Source: Butyrivibrio sp. CAG:318
GTDB taxonomy: Bacteria > Bacillota > Clostridia > Lachnospirales > Lachnospiraceae
Direction: 5' to 3'
DNA: 64,000 bases
NCBI GenBank assembly: GCA_000431815.1
Contig: FR889250.1
Coordinates: forward strand, 62,725 to 126,724
The notes beneath the pieces are model-generated. The model did no database searches. It was not told where the DNA came from and worked only from the letters and a program-made list of their open reading frames with translations. Positions 7,230-15,943 of the stretch are shown piece after piece. Each line of letters opens with the position of its first letter. Positions within the stretch are counted from its first letter, which is position 1. The position numbers and the translations under genes were made by a program.

Positions 7230-8418
7230 CATGAGATGTAATTGAAGAAGGCTCATCAGAGGATGTGGTAAACTCTTCTACTGATGTAAATTCTTCAATA
7301 TCGGGTGTCTCGGCAGGGACGGTAACTTCAGCCGGTGTTGTCTCAATATCCGGCTTTGTTACGGCAGTATCTGATGATACAGGTTCAGTCTGCTTATCAG
7401 GTTTGACTGATGCAGGCTTTGTATCCCCGGTGCTGCCGGAAGTGGTTAAATCTTCGGTACTTTCGCTTTCTCTGACGATAAGTGTAATCTGTTTAGTCAG
7501 GTGGTTTCCGGATGTATCAACCAGATTAAGAGTAATTTTGTACTCTCCTGCTTTATCAAGATTATATTTTCCGGTTATATATACATAAGATATAACACTT
7601 GTATCATCCTTGTCACGTGCATTGACGTGTTTGAAAATATCATTAATTCCGTCGCCGGTATCTACTTCAATCTGTGAATCGCACTCAAGCAATTTAACTT
7701 CAGTAGGACACCATACAGAATTATCATCCGTTGTATCGGTAGGATCCCAGGTAATGCCTTCCGGAATATCTGTTTTCTTAAGAAACTCATAATTAACATT
7801 CTCATCTGAATCAGAATATATGACGAATTCAGACTGATAGGAACAATTTTCATATATCCATTTGGCATCTGCCAATTGCAAGGTAATACCGGGGGTATCG
7901 GTATCTGTGCCTATAGTATTAAAGTCAGATGCATTGAGAGAGTTTTTGTCATTGGAAGTATTATATAAAGCAGAGTGAAATTCAATGCCGTTTCCGTAAT
8001 TGGAATAATAACGGTAATATCCATCATCAGATTCAAACCATGTCATCTTAATTCCGTCTGAAGACTGATAAGAACCTTCTGTTATAGCACCGATTCCAGC
8101 AATCATATACCTTCCCGGCTCATTGGAATACTCTCCTTTGGTCTCATCATAAGCATATGCAGTAATCATATGCGTTGCAAGATTAATAGTTATTCTGTAC
8201 ATACCTCTTGCAGACGTAACCGGCTCATTGTATGATTCAGTATCCGATTCGGTATCAGTCGGAGCAGCATCTGATCTGCCATCTGGGCGAATCCTCTTAC
8301 TGACGATAATAATTGTTGCAATGACAGCCAGAAATAATATCATAAATGCAATATAATATTTCATATTTCTGGTTTTGAAGAAGTCTTTAATACCTCTCTT
8401 CTTAGATATATAAACCAT
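7225..8418 (-). CDS. Inactive L,D-transpeptidase-like protein with Ig-like domain
   Basis: A 397-residue membrane-anchored protein. A cytoplasmic basic N-terminus precedes a membrane helix (21-40). A YkuD-type fold follows at about 72-205, recognised by YRITINLATHMITAYAY, the IEFHSALY histidine (His148) and ADAKWIYENC. The catalytic block that should read SHGCxRL is DTPGITL at 174-180: the nucleophilic Cys is Gly177 and the Arg is Thr179. A bacterial Ig-like (DUF5011-type) domain spans about 245-316, and a Ser/Thr/Pro/Glu-rich tail ends the protein without LPXTG. It probably binds or scaffolds at the wall. It shares an operon with the kinase-like gene 12 bp upstream. Confidence 0.85.
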   Translation of the reverse strand: MVYISKKRGIKDFFKTRNMKYYIAFMILFLAVIATIIIVSKRIRPDGRSDAAPTDTESDTESYNEPVTSARGMYRITINLATHMITAYAYDETKGEYSNEPGRYMIAGIGAITEGSYQSSDGIKMTWFESDDGYYRYYSNYGNGIEFHSALYNTSNDKNSLNASDFNTIGTDTDTPGITLQLADAKWIYENCSYQSEFVIYSDSDENVNYEFLKKTDIPEGITWDPTDTTDDNSVWCPTEVKLLECDSQIEVDTGDGINDIFKHVNARDKDDTSVISYVYITGKYNLDKAGEYKITLNLVDTSGNHLTKQITLIVRESESTEDLTTSGSTGDTKPASVKPDKQTEPVSSDTAVTKPDIETTPAEVTVPAETPDIEEFTSVEEFTTSSDEPSSITSHE

Positions 8419-8430
8419 AATTAAATCCTA

Positions 8431-9069
8431 TTATATAGTTCCTTTTGGTGTTGTAAGTCTTGTTTCAATATATGATTTAAGAAATTTGACGGTATTGTCA
8501 ATGCCGAGTTCACTGCTGTCGATACATAAATCATAACTTCTTGAGTCTGCCCATTTCTTATTGGAATAGAAATTATAATAGCTGGCTCTTTTCTTATCGG
8601 TTTTGATAATAGTATCTCTTGCCTTGCTTTCAGTATAATCATATATTCTCATAATACGCTTTATTTTGGCATTCATATTGGCTTTGATAAAAATACTTAT
8701 AAGACCGGGATCATCTTTCAAGGCATAATCTGCACATCGGCCTACGATGATACAGTTCTCCTCCTGGGCCAGTTTCTTTATCGAATCATATTGTGCCATA
8801 AAAACCTTCTGGTTAAGCGGCATATCCACGAATGAAGATGTTGAATATCCCATGGAATATGTATCCATAACAAGGGAGTAAAGAAAACTGTTGGTAGGTT
8901 TCTCATCATGGTTATGGAACAATTCTTCGGCCATTCCGCTGTCCTTGGCAGCACGTGCAAGAAGCTCCTTGTCATAACATTTAATACCTAATTCATCCGC
9001 AAGCTGCATGCCTATCTGTCTTCCGGCACTGCCATACTCACGACCTATTGTAATTACATATTTATCCAT
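8431..9069 (-). CDS. Cytidylate kinase-like protein
   Basis: A P-loop protein of 212 residues of the cytidylate-kinase-like family (PF13189 type). It begins with VITIGREYGSAGRQIG, where the GxxxSxG-type loop replaces a classical Walker A, followed by LADELGIKCYDKELL; CIIVGRCADY is the central conserved segment. Members are abundant in Clostridia and their substrate is mostly unknown, so a nucleotide-kinase role is inference. The ATG at 9069 is chosen because GGAGGG lies 7 bases upstream; the TTG at 9075 would be too close to it. Confidence 0.85.
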   Translation of the reverse strand: MDKYVITIGREYGSAGRQIGMQLADELGIKCYDKELLARAAKDSGMAEELFHNHDEKPTNSFLYSLVMDTYSMGYSTSSFVDMPLNQKVFMAQYDSIKKLAQEENCIIVGRCADYALKDDPGLISIFIKANMNAKIKRIMRIYDYTESKARDTIIKTDKKRASYYNFYSNKKWADSRSYDLCIDSSELGIDNTVKFLKSYIETRLTTPKGTI

Positions 9070-9151
9070 AAGCAAACCCTCCGTAACTGATAAATAATTA
9101 TAGAATTATTTTATCATATTATTGTCAAAGTTTAAACTGTTTTAAAGAATT

Positions 9152-10078
9152 TTATAGTTTTTTTAGTAAATCCTGGAAATAATCCGGCAGAGGTGCACTG
9201 AATTCAACATATTTTCCGGTACGCGGATGGATGAATCCAAGTACTCCGGCATGAAGTGTCTGACCCTGAAGATTAAAAGGACATTTTGCATTACAATACA
9301 TAGTATCACCGAGTAACGGATGAGATATGCTTGCCATATGTACACGTATCTGATGTGTTCTTCCTGTCTCAAGCTGACATTGTATATATGCGTATTTGCT
9401 GAAATTCTCAAGAACTTTGTAATGTGTAACGGCAGGCTTTCCGTTTTTAAAATTGATGGCACGCTTCTTCCGGTCGGACGGATGACGTCCGATTGGAGCG
9501 TCCACGGTACCTTCGGTTACTTTGAAAGGATTGTAACATATAGCATAATAGTACCTTGTGATGCTGTGCTCCTTAAGCTGTTCACTTATGGAAATATGGG
9601 CAGCATCATTCTTGCATGCCACAATAACACCGGTGGTGTCCATGTCTATACGATGAACAATTCCGGGCCGTAATATACCGTTAATGGCCGATAAATGGTC
9701 TTTACAGTGATACATAAGTGCATTTACAAGAGTACCGGTATAATGTCCCGCTGAAGGATGAACAACCATTCCCTTAGGTTTGTTGATTACAATAATGTCA
9801 TCATCTTCATATATAATATCCAGAGGAATATTCTCAGGAGTAACCTCAAGTTCCCTGGGTACGGGAATGTATATTGTAATTGCATCACCGGCCCTTAGTT
9901 TATAATTTGACTTAATATTTTTATTGTCAACCAGAACGAGATTATCAGAAATCAGTTTCTGTACATATGAGCGGGAATAAGAAGAAAGCATATCGGATAA
10001 AAACTTATCGATACGCTCTCCTGAATTATTTTCATCGGTTGTCAGATTAATAATATCTTCAAAATCCATGTTATCCAT
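9152..10078 (-). CDS. RluA/RluD-family 23S rRNA pseudouridine synthase
   Basis: Isomerises uridine in large-subunit rRNA. The 308-residue protein has an N-terminal S4 RNA-binding domain (about 20-75) and a catalytic domain with Asp145 in HRIDMDTTG. It is RluD-like and matches the gene after lspA in Bacillus (ylyB). The start at 10078 lies 4 bases after the lspA stop and has AGAGGA upstream; a longer frame would overlap lspA by 44 bases. The exact target uridine is not readable from sequence. Confidence 0.93.
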   Translation of the reverse strand: MDNMDFEDIINLTTDENNSGERIDKFLSDMLSSYSRSYVQKLISDNLVLVDNKNIKSNYKLRAGDAITIYIPVPRELEVTPENIPLDIIYEDDDIIVINKPKGMVVHPSAGHYTGTLVNALMYHCKDHLSAINGILRPGIVHRIDMDTTGVIVACKNDAAHISISEQLKEHSITRYYYAICYNPFKVTEGTVDAPIGRHPSDRKKRAINFKNGKPAVTHYKVLENFSKYAYIQCQLETGRTHQIRVHMASISHPLLGDTMYCNAKCPFNLQGQTLHAGVLGFIHPRTGKYVEFSAPLPDYFQDLLKKL

Positions 10079-10082
10079 GTAA

Positions 10083-10601
10083 TTAATTGTCCTCTTTCTT
10101 AGACTTATGTATTTTGAGAAATTCAAAATCAGTATCCCTGAATTTAAAAAGTATCATTATTACCAATGCAATCATCGAAAGGCTTACGCATATATCGGCA
10201 AAATTAAATACCGGGAAGTCAATTATCTTAAAATATATAAAATCATGAACATATCCATTGGCAACACGGTCTATGAAATTGCCAAGTGCGCCGGCCATAA
10301 GCGTTTCGATAATAATCCTAAGTGGCAGATATTTGCGTGTGAACGGCATTTTGATTAAGATGTACATAATCAGAACCATGAGCACAACTGTAAGTATTAT
10401 AAAAAACCATTGTTTGCCCGAAAACATTCCCCATGCTGCTCCATCATTACGAAGGTATGTAAGCTGCAGAACATTTTTGATAATATCAACCGGCGGCTTG
10501 CCGTTAAGATTTTTAAGTGCAAGCTGTTTGGTAACCTGATCCGTTATGACCAATACAGGTATTAATATAAAATTCATAATATAAAATAAAATCTTTTTCA
10601 T
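10083..10601 (-). CDS. lspA: Lipoprotein signal peptidase II
   Basis: Aspartic membrane protease that removes signal peptides from prolipoproteins after lipidation. It has 172 residues and four membrane helices. The catalytic aspartates are Asp111 (GNFIDRV) and Asp136 (FNFADI); the conserved RNDGAAWG block is near residue 51. CGGAGA precedes the ATG. It lies between ylmH and the pseudouridine synthase in a ylm-like cluster. Confidence 0.97.
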   Translation of the reverse strand: MKKILFYIMNFILIPVLVITDQVTKQLALKNLNGKPPVDIIKNVLQLTYLRNDGAAWGMFSGKQWFFIILTVVLMVLIMYILIKMPFTRKYLPLRIIIETLMAGALGNFIDRVANGYVHDFIYFKIIDFPVFNFADICVSLSMIALVIMILFKFRDTDFEFLKIHKSKKEDN

Positions 10602-10612
10602 ATAAATCTCCG

Positions 10613-11392
10613 TTATATATATTTATGAATAACAACGACAAGCCGGCCTTTTTTTGTCGAAGCCACGGAATTAACAAATCTGATCTTGCCGAGACCGCGC
10701 ACAGATATAATATCGTCAGGCTTGAGATTGTATGCGTTGGTCGTTATAATACGCCCATTTACCGCTGTCTGACCGTTCTCTATATGTGATATCATGCTGT
10801 TTCTTGAACCGCCGAATCCAAGCGATATAACGGAATCCAGCCGTAATGACGCAACGGTACCTTTGATTTCTTCGAATGCCGGGGTATAGTTAAAATCAAG
10901 TTTGTCAACTGTTGAAGCAGTGACGGTTGTATGTTTTACCTGGCAAAGACATGATATTATATAATCTGATATATTTGCATCAGCAAATACATATGCGCAT
11001 CCGTCATCGAGAACAACATCACCTAATTTATCACGCGTGATTCCCAGTCCCATAAGTGAACCGAGATAATCCCGATGTGTAAGTGATTCCGCAAAACGGG
11101 GATTAGCCGGTTTGATTCGTATAATATCATAGGGCTGATTATACGGGAAATCCTCATATGGCAGAAAAATAATCATTTTACGTTCGGCGGTGTCATATCC
11201 GCCATCCATAACATAATAAACAGGCGGCCACTCAGATGATGAATTAATCCGGTGAAATACCGACTGCTTATTAAGATCGAGAAAATCCGTGGTTACAGGG
11301 ATATCACGTTTATAACACATATTAGCGGCATCAATCAGCTTACCTGCTGTGAGCCTGTCCTCATCAGATTGCAGAAATTCATTTCCGCGCAT
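10613..11392 (-). CDS. ylmH: YlmH, S4-domain RNA-binding protein
   Basis: A 259-residue protein with the YlmH N-terminal fold and a C-terminal S4 domain (about 185-245) that includes SRNSMISHIENGQTAVNGR. Relatives are linked to cell division in streptococci and to ribosome rescue in Firmicutes; which applies here is inference. Its ATG overlaps the sepF stop (TGATG). Confidence 0.93.
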   Translation of the reverse strand: MRGNEFLQSDEDRLTAGKLIDAANMCYKRDIPVTTDFLDLNKQSVFHRINSSSEWPPVYYVMDGGYDTAERKMIIFLPYEDFPYNQPYDIIRIKPANPRFAESLTHRDYLGSLMGLGITRDKLGDVVLDDGCAYVFADANISDYIISCLCQVKHTTVTASTVDKLDFNYTPAFEEIKGTVASLRLDSVISLGFGGSRNSMISHIENGQTAVNGRIITTNAYNLKPDDIISVRGLGKIRFVNSVASTKKGRLVVVIHKYI

Positions 11393-12006
11393 CAGAAATC
11401 ACTGCTGTCTGTTCCGAATGATACGTCATTTGAAAACAGTTCAAATAAATCGCCGGAAATTGATATGGATGAAGGTGTTGCAATAAATATATAATTAGAT
11501 ACTTTTTTGAGTTTGCCGTCAATGGCAAAACATGCGCCACCGCTGAAATCAATTATCCTCTGGGCCAGTTCCATATCCAAACCTTCAAGATTAAGTATAA
11601 CTGCACGTCCTGAAAGCAGAGTCTCCGCTATTTCACGTCCGTCTTCAACATTGGTAGGTTTAATTACACACACTTCCATTGGATTAAATTTACCCTGCAT
11701 ACTTACCACCTTACTTGATGAATTCTTTGACGAACCGCGGGATGCGGAAGAATTTCTGGACACACGGGCCGGTTTCACAGGTCTTGTGTCGGTTGATTTG
11801 ATTATTTTCTCCTCTAAATCCCCGAAATCGTCATCATCGGTATTATTCTTGGAGGAAGAAAAAATGTCATCATTCTTCTTACGGCTGTTTCTGACCTTAG
11901 GTGTTACATCTTCTTCCTCATCGTCATCATATCCGTCGTATTCTTCATCTTCATCATAATTGCCGTTAAGTTTCATTTTATCTAAAAAACCGTCTATAAA
12001 GCCCAT
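11392..12006 (-). CDS. sepF: Cell-division protein SepF
   Basis: Membrane-associated partner of FtsZ. It has 204 residues. The amphipathic N-terminal helix MGFIDGFLDKMKL is followed by an unusually long acidic and Ser/Lys-rich linker (about 16-110) and the C-terminal SepF fold (about 112-195) with NLEGLDMELAQRIIDFSGG. AGGAGA lies 9 bases before the ATG. Neighbours yggS and ylmH match the ylmE-sepF-ylmH order of Firmicutes; ylmG and divIVA are not present here. Confidence 0.95.
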   Translation of the reverse strand: MGFIDGFLDKMKLNGNYDEDEEYDGYDDDEEEDVTPKVRNSRKKNDDIFSSSKNNTDDDDFGDLEEKIIKSTDTRPVKPARVSRNSSASRGSSKNSSSKVVSMQGKFNPMEVCVIKPTNVEDGREIAETLLSGRAVILNLEGLDMELAQRIIDFSGGACFAIDGKLKKVSNYIFIATPSSISISGDLFELFSNDVSFGTDSSDF

Positions 12007-12031
12007 TGTTCAATGTCTCCTATCTTATATC

Positions 12032-12727
12032 TTATATATTATAATCTCTTTCGCCAAAAATCGCAGTTCCGACACGGACATGTGTGGCGCCCTCTTCTAC
12101 TGCAACTTCGTAATCATTGGTCATACCCATGGACAATAAATCCATACTTGTATTATCAATGTTTTTAGCTTTTAAGTCAACACATAATTGCTTCAACTGT
12201 CTAAAATATTTTCTGTTATCCTCAGGATCAGTCACATACGGAGCACTTGTCATAAGTCCACGTACCATGATATTGGGAAGTGCAGCTATTTCTTTTAGCG
12301 CATCGAAGGCTTCATCAGCAGTAAAACCGAATTTGGTATCCTCCCCGGCAATATTAATCTCCATAAGTATCGGTATGCTTTTAATTCCCTTTTTGACGGC
12401 CTCTTCGCTGATCTGGACTGCGAGCCTCAATGAATCAACAGAATGAATCAGGCATGCTTTATCTATCACCGATTTAACTTTATTGCGTTGTAAGTGTCCA
12501 ATCATATGCCAGTGTATGTCATCTGGAAGTACTTCCGATTTGGATACGATTTCCTGGACTTTATTTTCACCGAATTCTCTTACACCGGCATCATAAATTT
12601 CCTGTATCATCGAAACCGGTTTGGTTTTGCTGACCGCTATAAGTGTAATGTCTTCAGGATTACGGCCTGCACGTCTGGCAGCGTTTATAATATTATCCTG
12701 AACTTTTTTTAAATTATCAACTAACAT
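12032..12727 (-). CDS. yggS: YggS/PLPBP pyridoxal-phosphate homeostasis protein
   Basis: A 231-residue alanine-racemase-fold protein that binds PLP and is thought to buffer or deliver it; no enzymatic reaction is known. The Schiff-base lysine is in TLIAVSKTKP (about residue 34). Other conserved blocks are FGENKVQE, HMIGHLQRNK and LSMGMTNDYEVAVEEG. It is the ylmE equivalent in the sepF cluster. Confidence 0.96.
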   Translation of the reverse strand: MLVDNLKKVQDNIINAARRAGRNPEDITLIAVSKTKPVSMIQEIYDAGVREFGENKVQEIVSKSEVLPDDIHWHMIGHLQRNKVKSVIDKACLIHSVDSLRLAVQISEEAVKKGIKSIPILMEINIAGEDTKFGFTADEAFDALKEIAALPNIMVRGLMTSAPYVTDPEDNRKYFRQLKQLCVDLKAKNIDNTSMDLLSMGMTNDYEVAVEEGATHVRVGTAIFGERDYNI

Positions 12728-12742
12728 AACAAAACTCCTTGT

Positions 12743-14110
12743 TTAATTTACTATATCATCATCTTTGACTGTTGTATGATCAAGAACAATATGGTCGTAT
12801 TTGGCAAGACTATATTCACGTCCCTTGGTAACGATACTGTATTCTTTATTTTTATCAATTACATTTACCGCTTTAAATACGGCATACCCTTTGTTAACAC
12901 AATATACACCGTCAAGTTCCGCCATCGTTCCGACCACAAATATCTCATCAGAATCCGCAATATGTAGAATATCTCCTATTTTAAAATCATCTGTTGAAAT
13001 ATAATAGTAATCTTCATCGGCATAATATATATCAGGCGTTACATTAATATACGAAACCTGCCCCTGTTCATCATATGACTCTTTAATCATGCTTTCGTTT
13101 GTGAACATGCATGACTTAGGAATTTTGTATGCGTTGGAGCTTAGGATAGCGCTGTTAGGTATCTTAAGTCCGTGAACCTGTCCCTTGGCTACCTCTACGT
13201 TAACAAAACGCTTGTCCGCAAAATTAACCATATATCTTGAAAGTGTAAGTTTACCGTAATATGATTCATCCCGGCTGATAACCTCTATGCCGGCAGTGCA
13301 GCTTATATCATCATCTACAAAACGGATATTAATTGTTTTGCGGTCGCTGAATGCATTTGCCTCAGTTTCATTGAGCTTGATATAGATATTCCATTTATCA
13401 CTGTTAATCCGTTTATAAATGGCATCTCCCTTATTGGTAATGGAAACATTCTGTAATGATGATGACTTATAATCTGTGTAATCAAAGATAGAATCGCTTA
13501 AGTCATTCTCGCTGAAATTCTCATATCCGTCTATGGAATATACAATTATTCCGCTTGTGTCCGTTGTTATTTTATGAAAAAAACCATCATCCTTGGTGTC
13601 TGTTATAAAATCATCCAGGCTGTCCACAATATTGTCCGACTGGAATTCAAAAATGCTTCCTGAAATTGCATCGGAGTAATTATATGTATCATAAAAAGTA
13701 TCATTATTGTAACCTGATGTTAATGAACTTAACTTTGCCCTTATCTGTGCGAGTGCTTCCTTGGAGAGGGTCTTATCGGCTTCTTCGTTAATGCGGTCGT
13801 ATACACGTCCGGTCTCATCTACGGAACATATTACAGTTTCAAGCCCGGCCTTATGTCCGCTTTTAAGAAAATAATTCACAGATCCTGAATAATCAGATTT
13901 TATAACGGTCTCGTCCCTTACAATGAATCCCTGATAGGTATCTTCGGATGCCAGTGAACCGTCAACAACCTCGTATATAATTGTTTTCTTGGATGCTGCA
14001 TAAATAATTACGGATATAAGCATATATATAAATATGACAGCAAAAATGCATACGCCGACATTAAGGGTCGGTCTTCTTCTGAATTTACGAACGTTGCTAT
14101 ATCCTGCCAT
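12743..14110 (-). CDS. HlyD-like membrane-fusion protein in the sepF cluster
   Basis: A 455-residue protein with a short basic cytoplasmic N-terminus, one membrane helix (about 17-40) and a long extracellular part. The part after the helix (SEDTYQGFIVRDETVI, then a segment with DYSGSVNYFLKSGHKAG) resembles the barrel-sandwich hybrid of HlyD-type adaptors. No transporter gene adjoins it. Its place at the head of the yggS-sepF-ylmH run is shared with other Clostridia as far as I recall, which suggests an envelope or division role instead of export; that is inference. GAAAGGAG precedes the ATG. Confidence 0.75.
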   Translation of the reverse strand: MAGYSNVRKFRRRPTLNVGVCIFAVIFIYMLISVIIYAASKKTIIYEVVDGSLASEDTYQGFIVRDETVIKSDYSGSVNYFLKSGHKAGLETVICSVDETGRVYDRINEEADKTLSKEALAQIRAKLSSLTSGYNNDTFYDTYNYSDAISGSIFEFQSDNIVDSLDDFITDTKDDGFFHKITTDTSGIIVYSIDGYENFSENDLSDSIFDYTDYKSSSLQNVSITNKGDAIYKRINSDKWNIYIKLNETEANAFSDRKTINIRFVDDDISCTAGIEVISRDESYYGKLTLSRYMVNFADKRFVNVEVAKGQVHGLKIPNSAILSSNAYKIPKSCMFTNESMIKESYDEQGQVSYINVTPDIYYADEDYYYISTDDFKIGDILHIADSDEIFVVGTMAELDGVYCVNKGYAVFKAVNVIDKNKEYSIVTKGREYSLAKYDHIVLDHTTVKDDDIVN

Positions 14111-14255
14111 TTTATGCTCCTTTCAATCCATACTCTTAAAATTATATCATTATTTTCAAAAAAATACCATTATATTTTATGCGTGAAAAGAAAAAGATAT
14201 TAATGAAATATAAAATCGGTTCCGGAAAGCTGAACCGGATTAAGGAGGTTGCCAT

Positions 14256-14468
14256 ATGGATTCAAGAGGATTTGACTATACTGCACTTGTTCTTACAATA
14301 ATAGGAGCCATAAACTGGGGGCTTATAGGTTTATTTAAGTTTGACCTGGTTGCATTTGTTTTCGGAGATATGACTGTCATGTCAAGGATCGTATATGCTA
14401 TTGTAGGAATTGCCGGTCTTTATCTTATAAGCGTATTTGGCAGAATTCGCGGTTTTGGCCAGGCTTAA
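14256..14468 (+). CDS. DUF378 small membrane protein (YuzA-like)
   Basis: A 70-residue protein with two membrane helices. It shows the DUF378 pattern: LTIIGAINWGLIGLF, then VYAIVGIAGLYLI. Function is unknown. It is monocistronic with an AAGGAGG site, a small leader hairpin (CGGTTC/GAACCG, about 14216-14238) just before that site, and a terminator after it. Confidence 0.9.
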   Translation: MDSRGFDYTALVLTIIGAINWGLIGLFKFDLVAFVFGDMTVMSRIVYAIVGIAGLYLISVFGRIRGFGQA

Positions 14469-14480
14469 AAATATAATAAA

Positions 14481-14524
14481 AAAGGGGTATATAATTCAGA
14501 TGATGCTAAATTATATACCCTTTA
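14481..14524. terminator. Bidirectional terminator between DUF378 gene and dacA
   Basis: The perfect 12-bp stem GGGTATATAATT (14485-14496) pairs with 14509-14520 and extends by A/T pairs on both sides. T-runs lie on both strands. Confidence 0.85.
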
Positions 14525-14529
14525 AATTA

Positions 14530-15522
14530 TTAGTTTGTATCGGATACAGGAATCAGACTCATAAGATAATCCAGGTCATCATATACGGTATCAAGTGAAT
14601 CAGAACGCATAATGACCATAATATAACGGTGTCCGCCTGATTCGGCCAGCATAACGTAGCTTCGTTTGGCAACTTCGGTAAATCCGGATTTTCCGCCTAT
14701 TACCTTGATATTCTCCGGGGCTTTACGTTCTCCGTTAACATACCGGTTAGTATTTTTATAGGTACATGCTATAGTATACTCACCATAAGCTGTTTTACGT
14801 ATGAATGAACTGGCATATTGTTTGGTCGAAATTACATCGATAAATTCATCATATTTGATAGCCTCGTTAAATATAAGATACATATCGTATGCGGTTGAAT
14901 AATGATTGTCGTCATATAATCCGTGCGGGTTAACGAAGTGTGATTCAGTCGCCCCGAGTTCGAGTGCTTCTTTATTCATCAAATCAGCAAAATCCGTCAA
15001 ATTATCAGCTGCAAATAATGCAAGTGCCGCTGCCGCATCATTACCTGACATCATAAGCGCACCATGGATAATTACATCAAAAGGTATGGTATCGCCCATT
15101 CTGAAATCGCACATAACGACATTGTCTTCAGTAATAAGCACCTCATCTCCTATCTTACGGGATGATTTGGAATCACCGTATTTAAGCGCAAGAAGCGAGG
15201 TGAGTATTTTGGTCGTGCTTGCCGGATACTCTTTCTTATGGACATTCTTCTGAAAAAGTACGGTACCGTTTGTCGCATCTACAAGAATTGCAGCTTCTGA
15301 ATTTACTTTATCGCTGCCCTCTGAATTAGGTGCATCTGCAGATACAACTCCGATTCCGGATGCAAACCCTTTTGCGTATGTTATAGGGGAATCCGAGATG
15401 GTATTTACTGCAGGATCGGCTTCCGGTGAGTAATAATTTAGTATTGAGGAGCCTTTGCCACAGCTGCACATCAGTATTGCAACGGCAATGAATCCAACAA
15501 TAAATCTGATTTTTCTTTTCAT
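14530..15522 (-). CDS. dacA: D-alanyl-D-alanine carboxypeptidase (PBP5-type)
   Basis: Trims the terminal D-Ala of peptidoglycan stem peptides outside the membrane. The 330-residue protein carries Ser102-x-x-Lys105 (ASTTK), Ser159-Gly-Asn161 and Lys278-Ser-Gly280. The N-terminus is a short signal peptide ending near Cys21 (LMCSCGK), so it is probably a lipoprotein. It lacks the long C-terminal beta domain and amphipathic helix of PBP5, consistent with lipid anchoring. The ribosome site is weak (AAAGGA 16 bases upstream). It follows mgsA by 25 bp. Confidence 0.93.
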   Translation of the reverse strand: MKRKIRFIVGFIAVAILMCSCGKGSSILNYYSPEADPAVNTISDSPITYAKGFASGIGVVSADAPNSEGSDKVNSEAAILVDATNGTVLFQKNVHKKEYPASTTKILTSLLALKYGDSKSSRKIGDEVLITEDNVVMCDFRMGDTIPFDVIIHGALMMSGNDAAAALALFAADNLTDFADLMNKEALELGATESHFVNPHGLYDDNHYSTAYDMYLIFNEAIKYDEFIDVISTKQYASSFIRKTAYGEYTIACTYKNTNRYVNGERKAPENIKVIGGKSGFTEVAKRSYVMLAESGGHRYIMVIMRSDSLDTVYDDLDYLMSLIPVSDTN

Positions 15523-15547
15523 GGTATATATACAGATTTCCTTTATA

Positions 15548-15943
15548 TTATTTTAGTATTTCACGCCAGTCAAGGTCGCCTCTGTCAAGCGATTTGATAA
15601 GCAGTTCCGCAGTTGCAAGATTAGTTGCAAGCGGAATATTATGAATATCACACAACCTGAATATATTGGCAGTGTCCGGCTCATGTGAGCGTGGAGTTAA
15701 CGGATCCCGTAAGAATATAACGAGGTCAATTTCGTTGGTTTCTATCTGGGAACCGAGCTGCTGTTCTCCTCCGAGCGGTCCGGCAAGATATTTGTGCACA
15801 TTAAGATTGGCAACTTCTTCTATAAGTCTTCCGGTTGTACCTGTAGCATATAATTCATGTTTATTGAGGATTCCTCTGTATGCGATGCAGAAGTTCTGCA
15901 TGAGCTTTTTCTTGGAATCATGTGCGATTAAACCTATGTTCAT
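15548..15943 (-). CDS. mgsA: Methylglyoxal synthase
   Basis: Converts dihydroxyacetone phosphate to methylglyoxal and phosphate, a bypass of lower glycolysis. The 131-residue protein shows IGLIAHDSKK, TGTTGR, AGPLGGEQQLG and DPLTPRSHEPD with the catalytic aspartates. The start at 15943 has GGAGGAGG 7 bases upstream and overlaps the rodA end by 26 bases. Confidence 0.96.
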   Translation of the reverse strand: MNIGLIAHDSKKKLMQNFCIAYRGILNKHELYATGTTGRLIEEVANLNVHKYLAGPLGGEQQLGSQIETNEIDLVIFLRDPLTPRSHEPDTANIFRLCDIHNIPLATNLATAELLIKSLDRGDLDWREILK

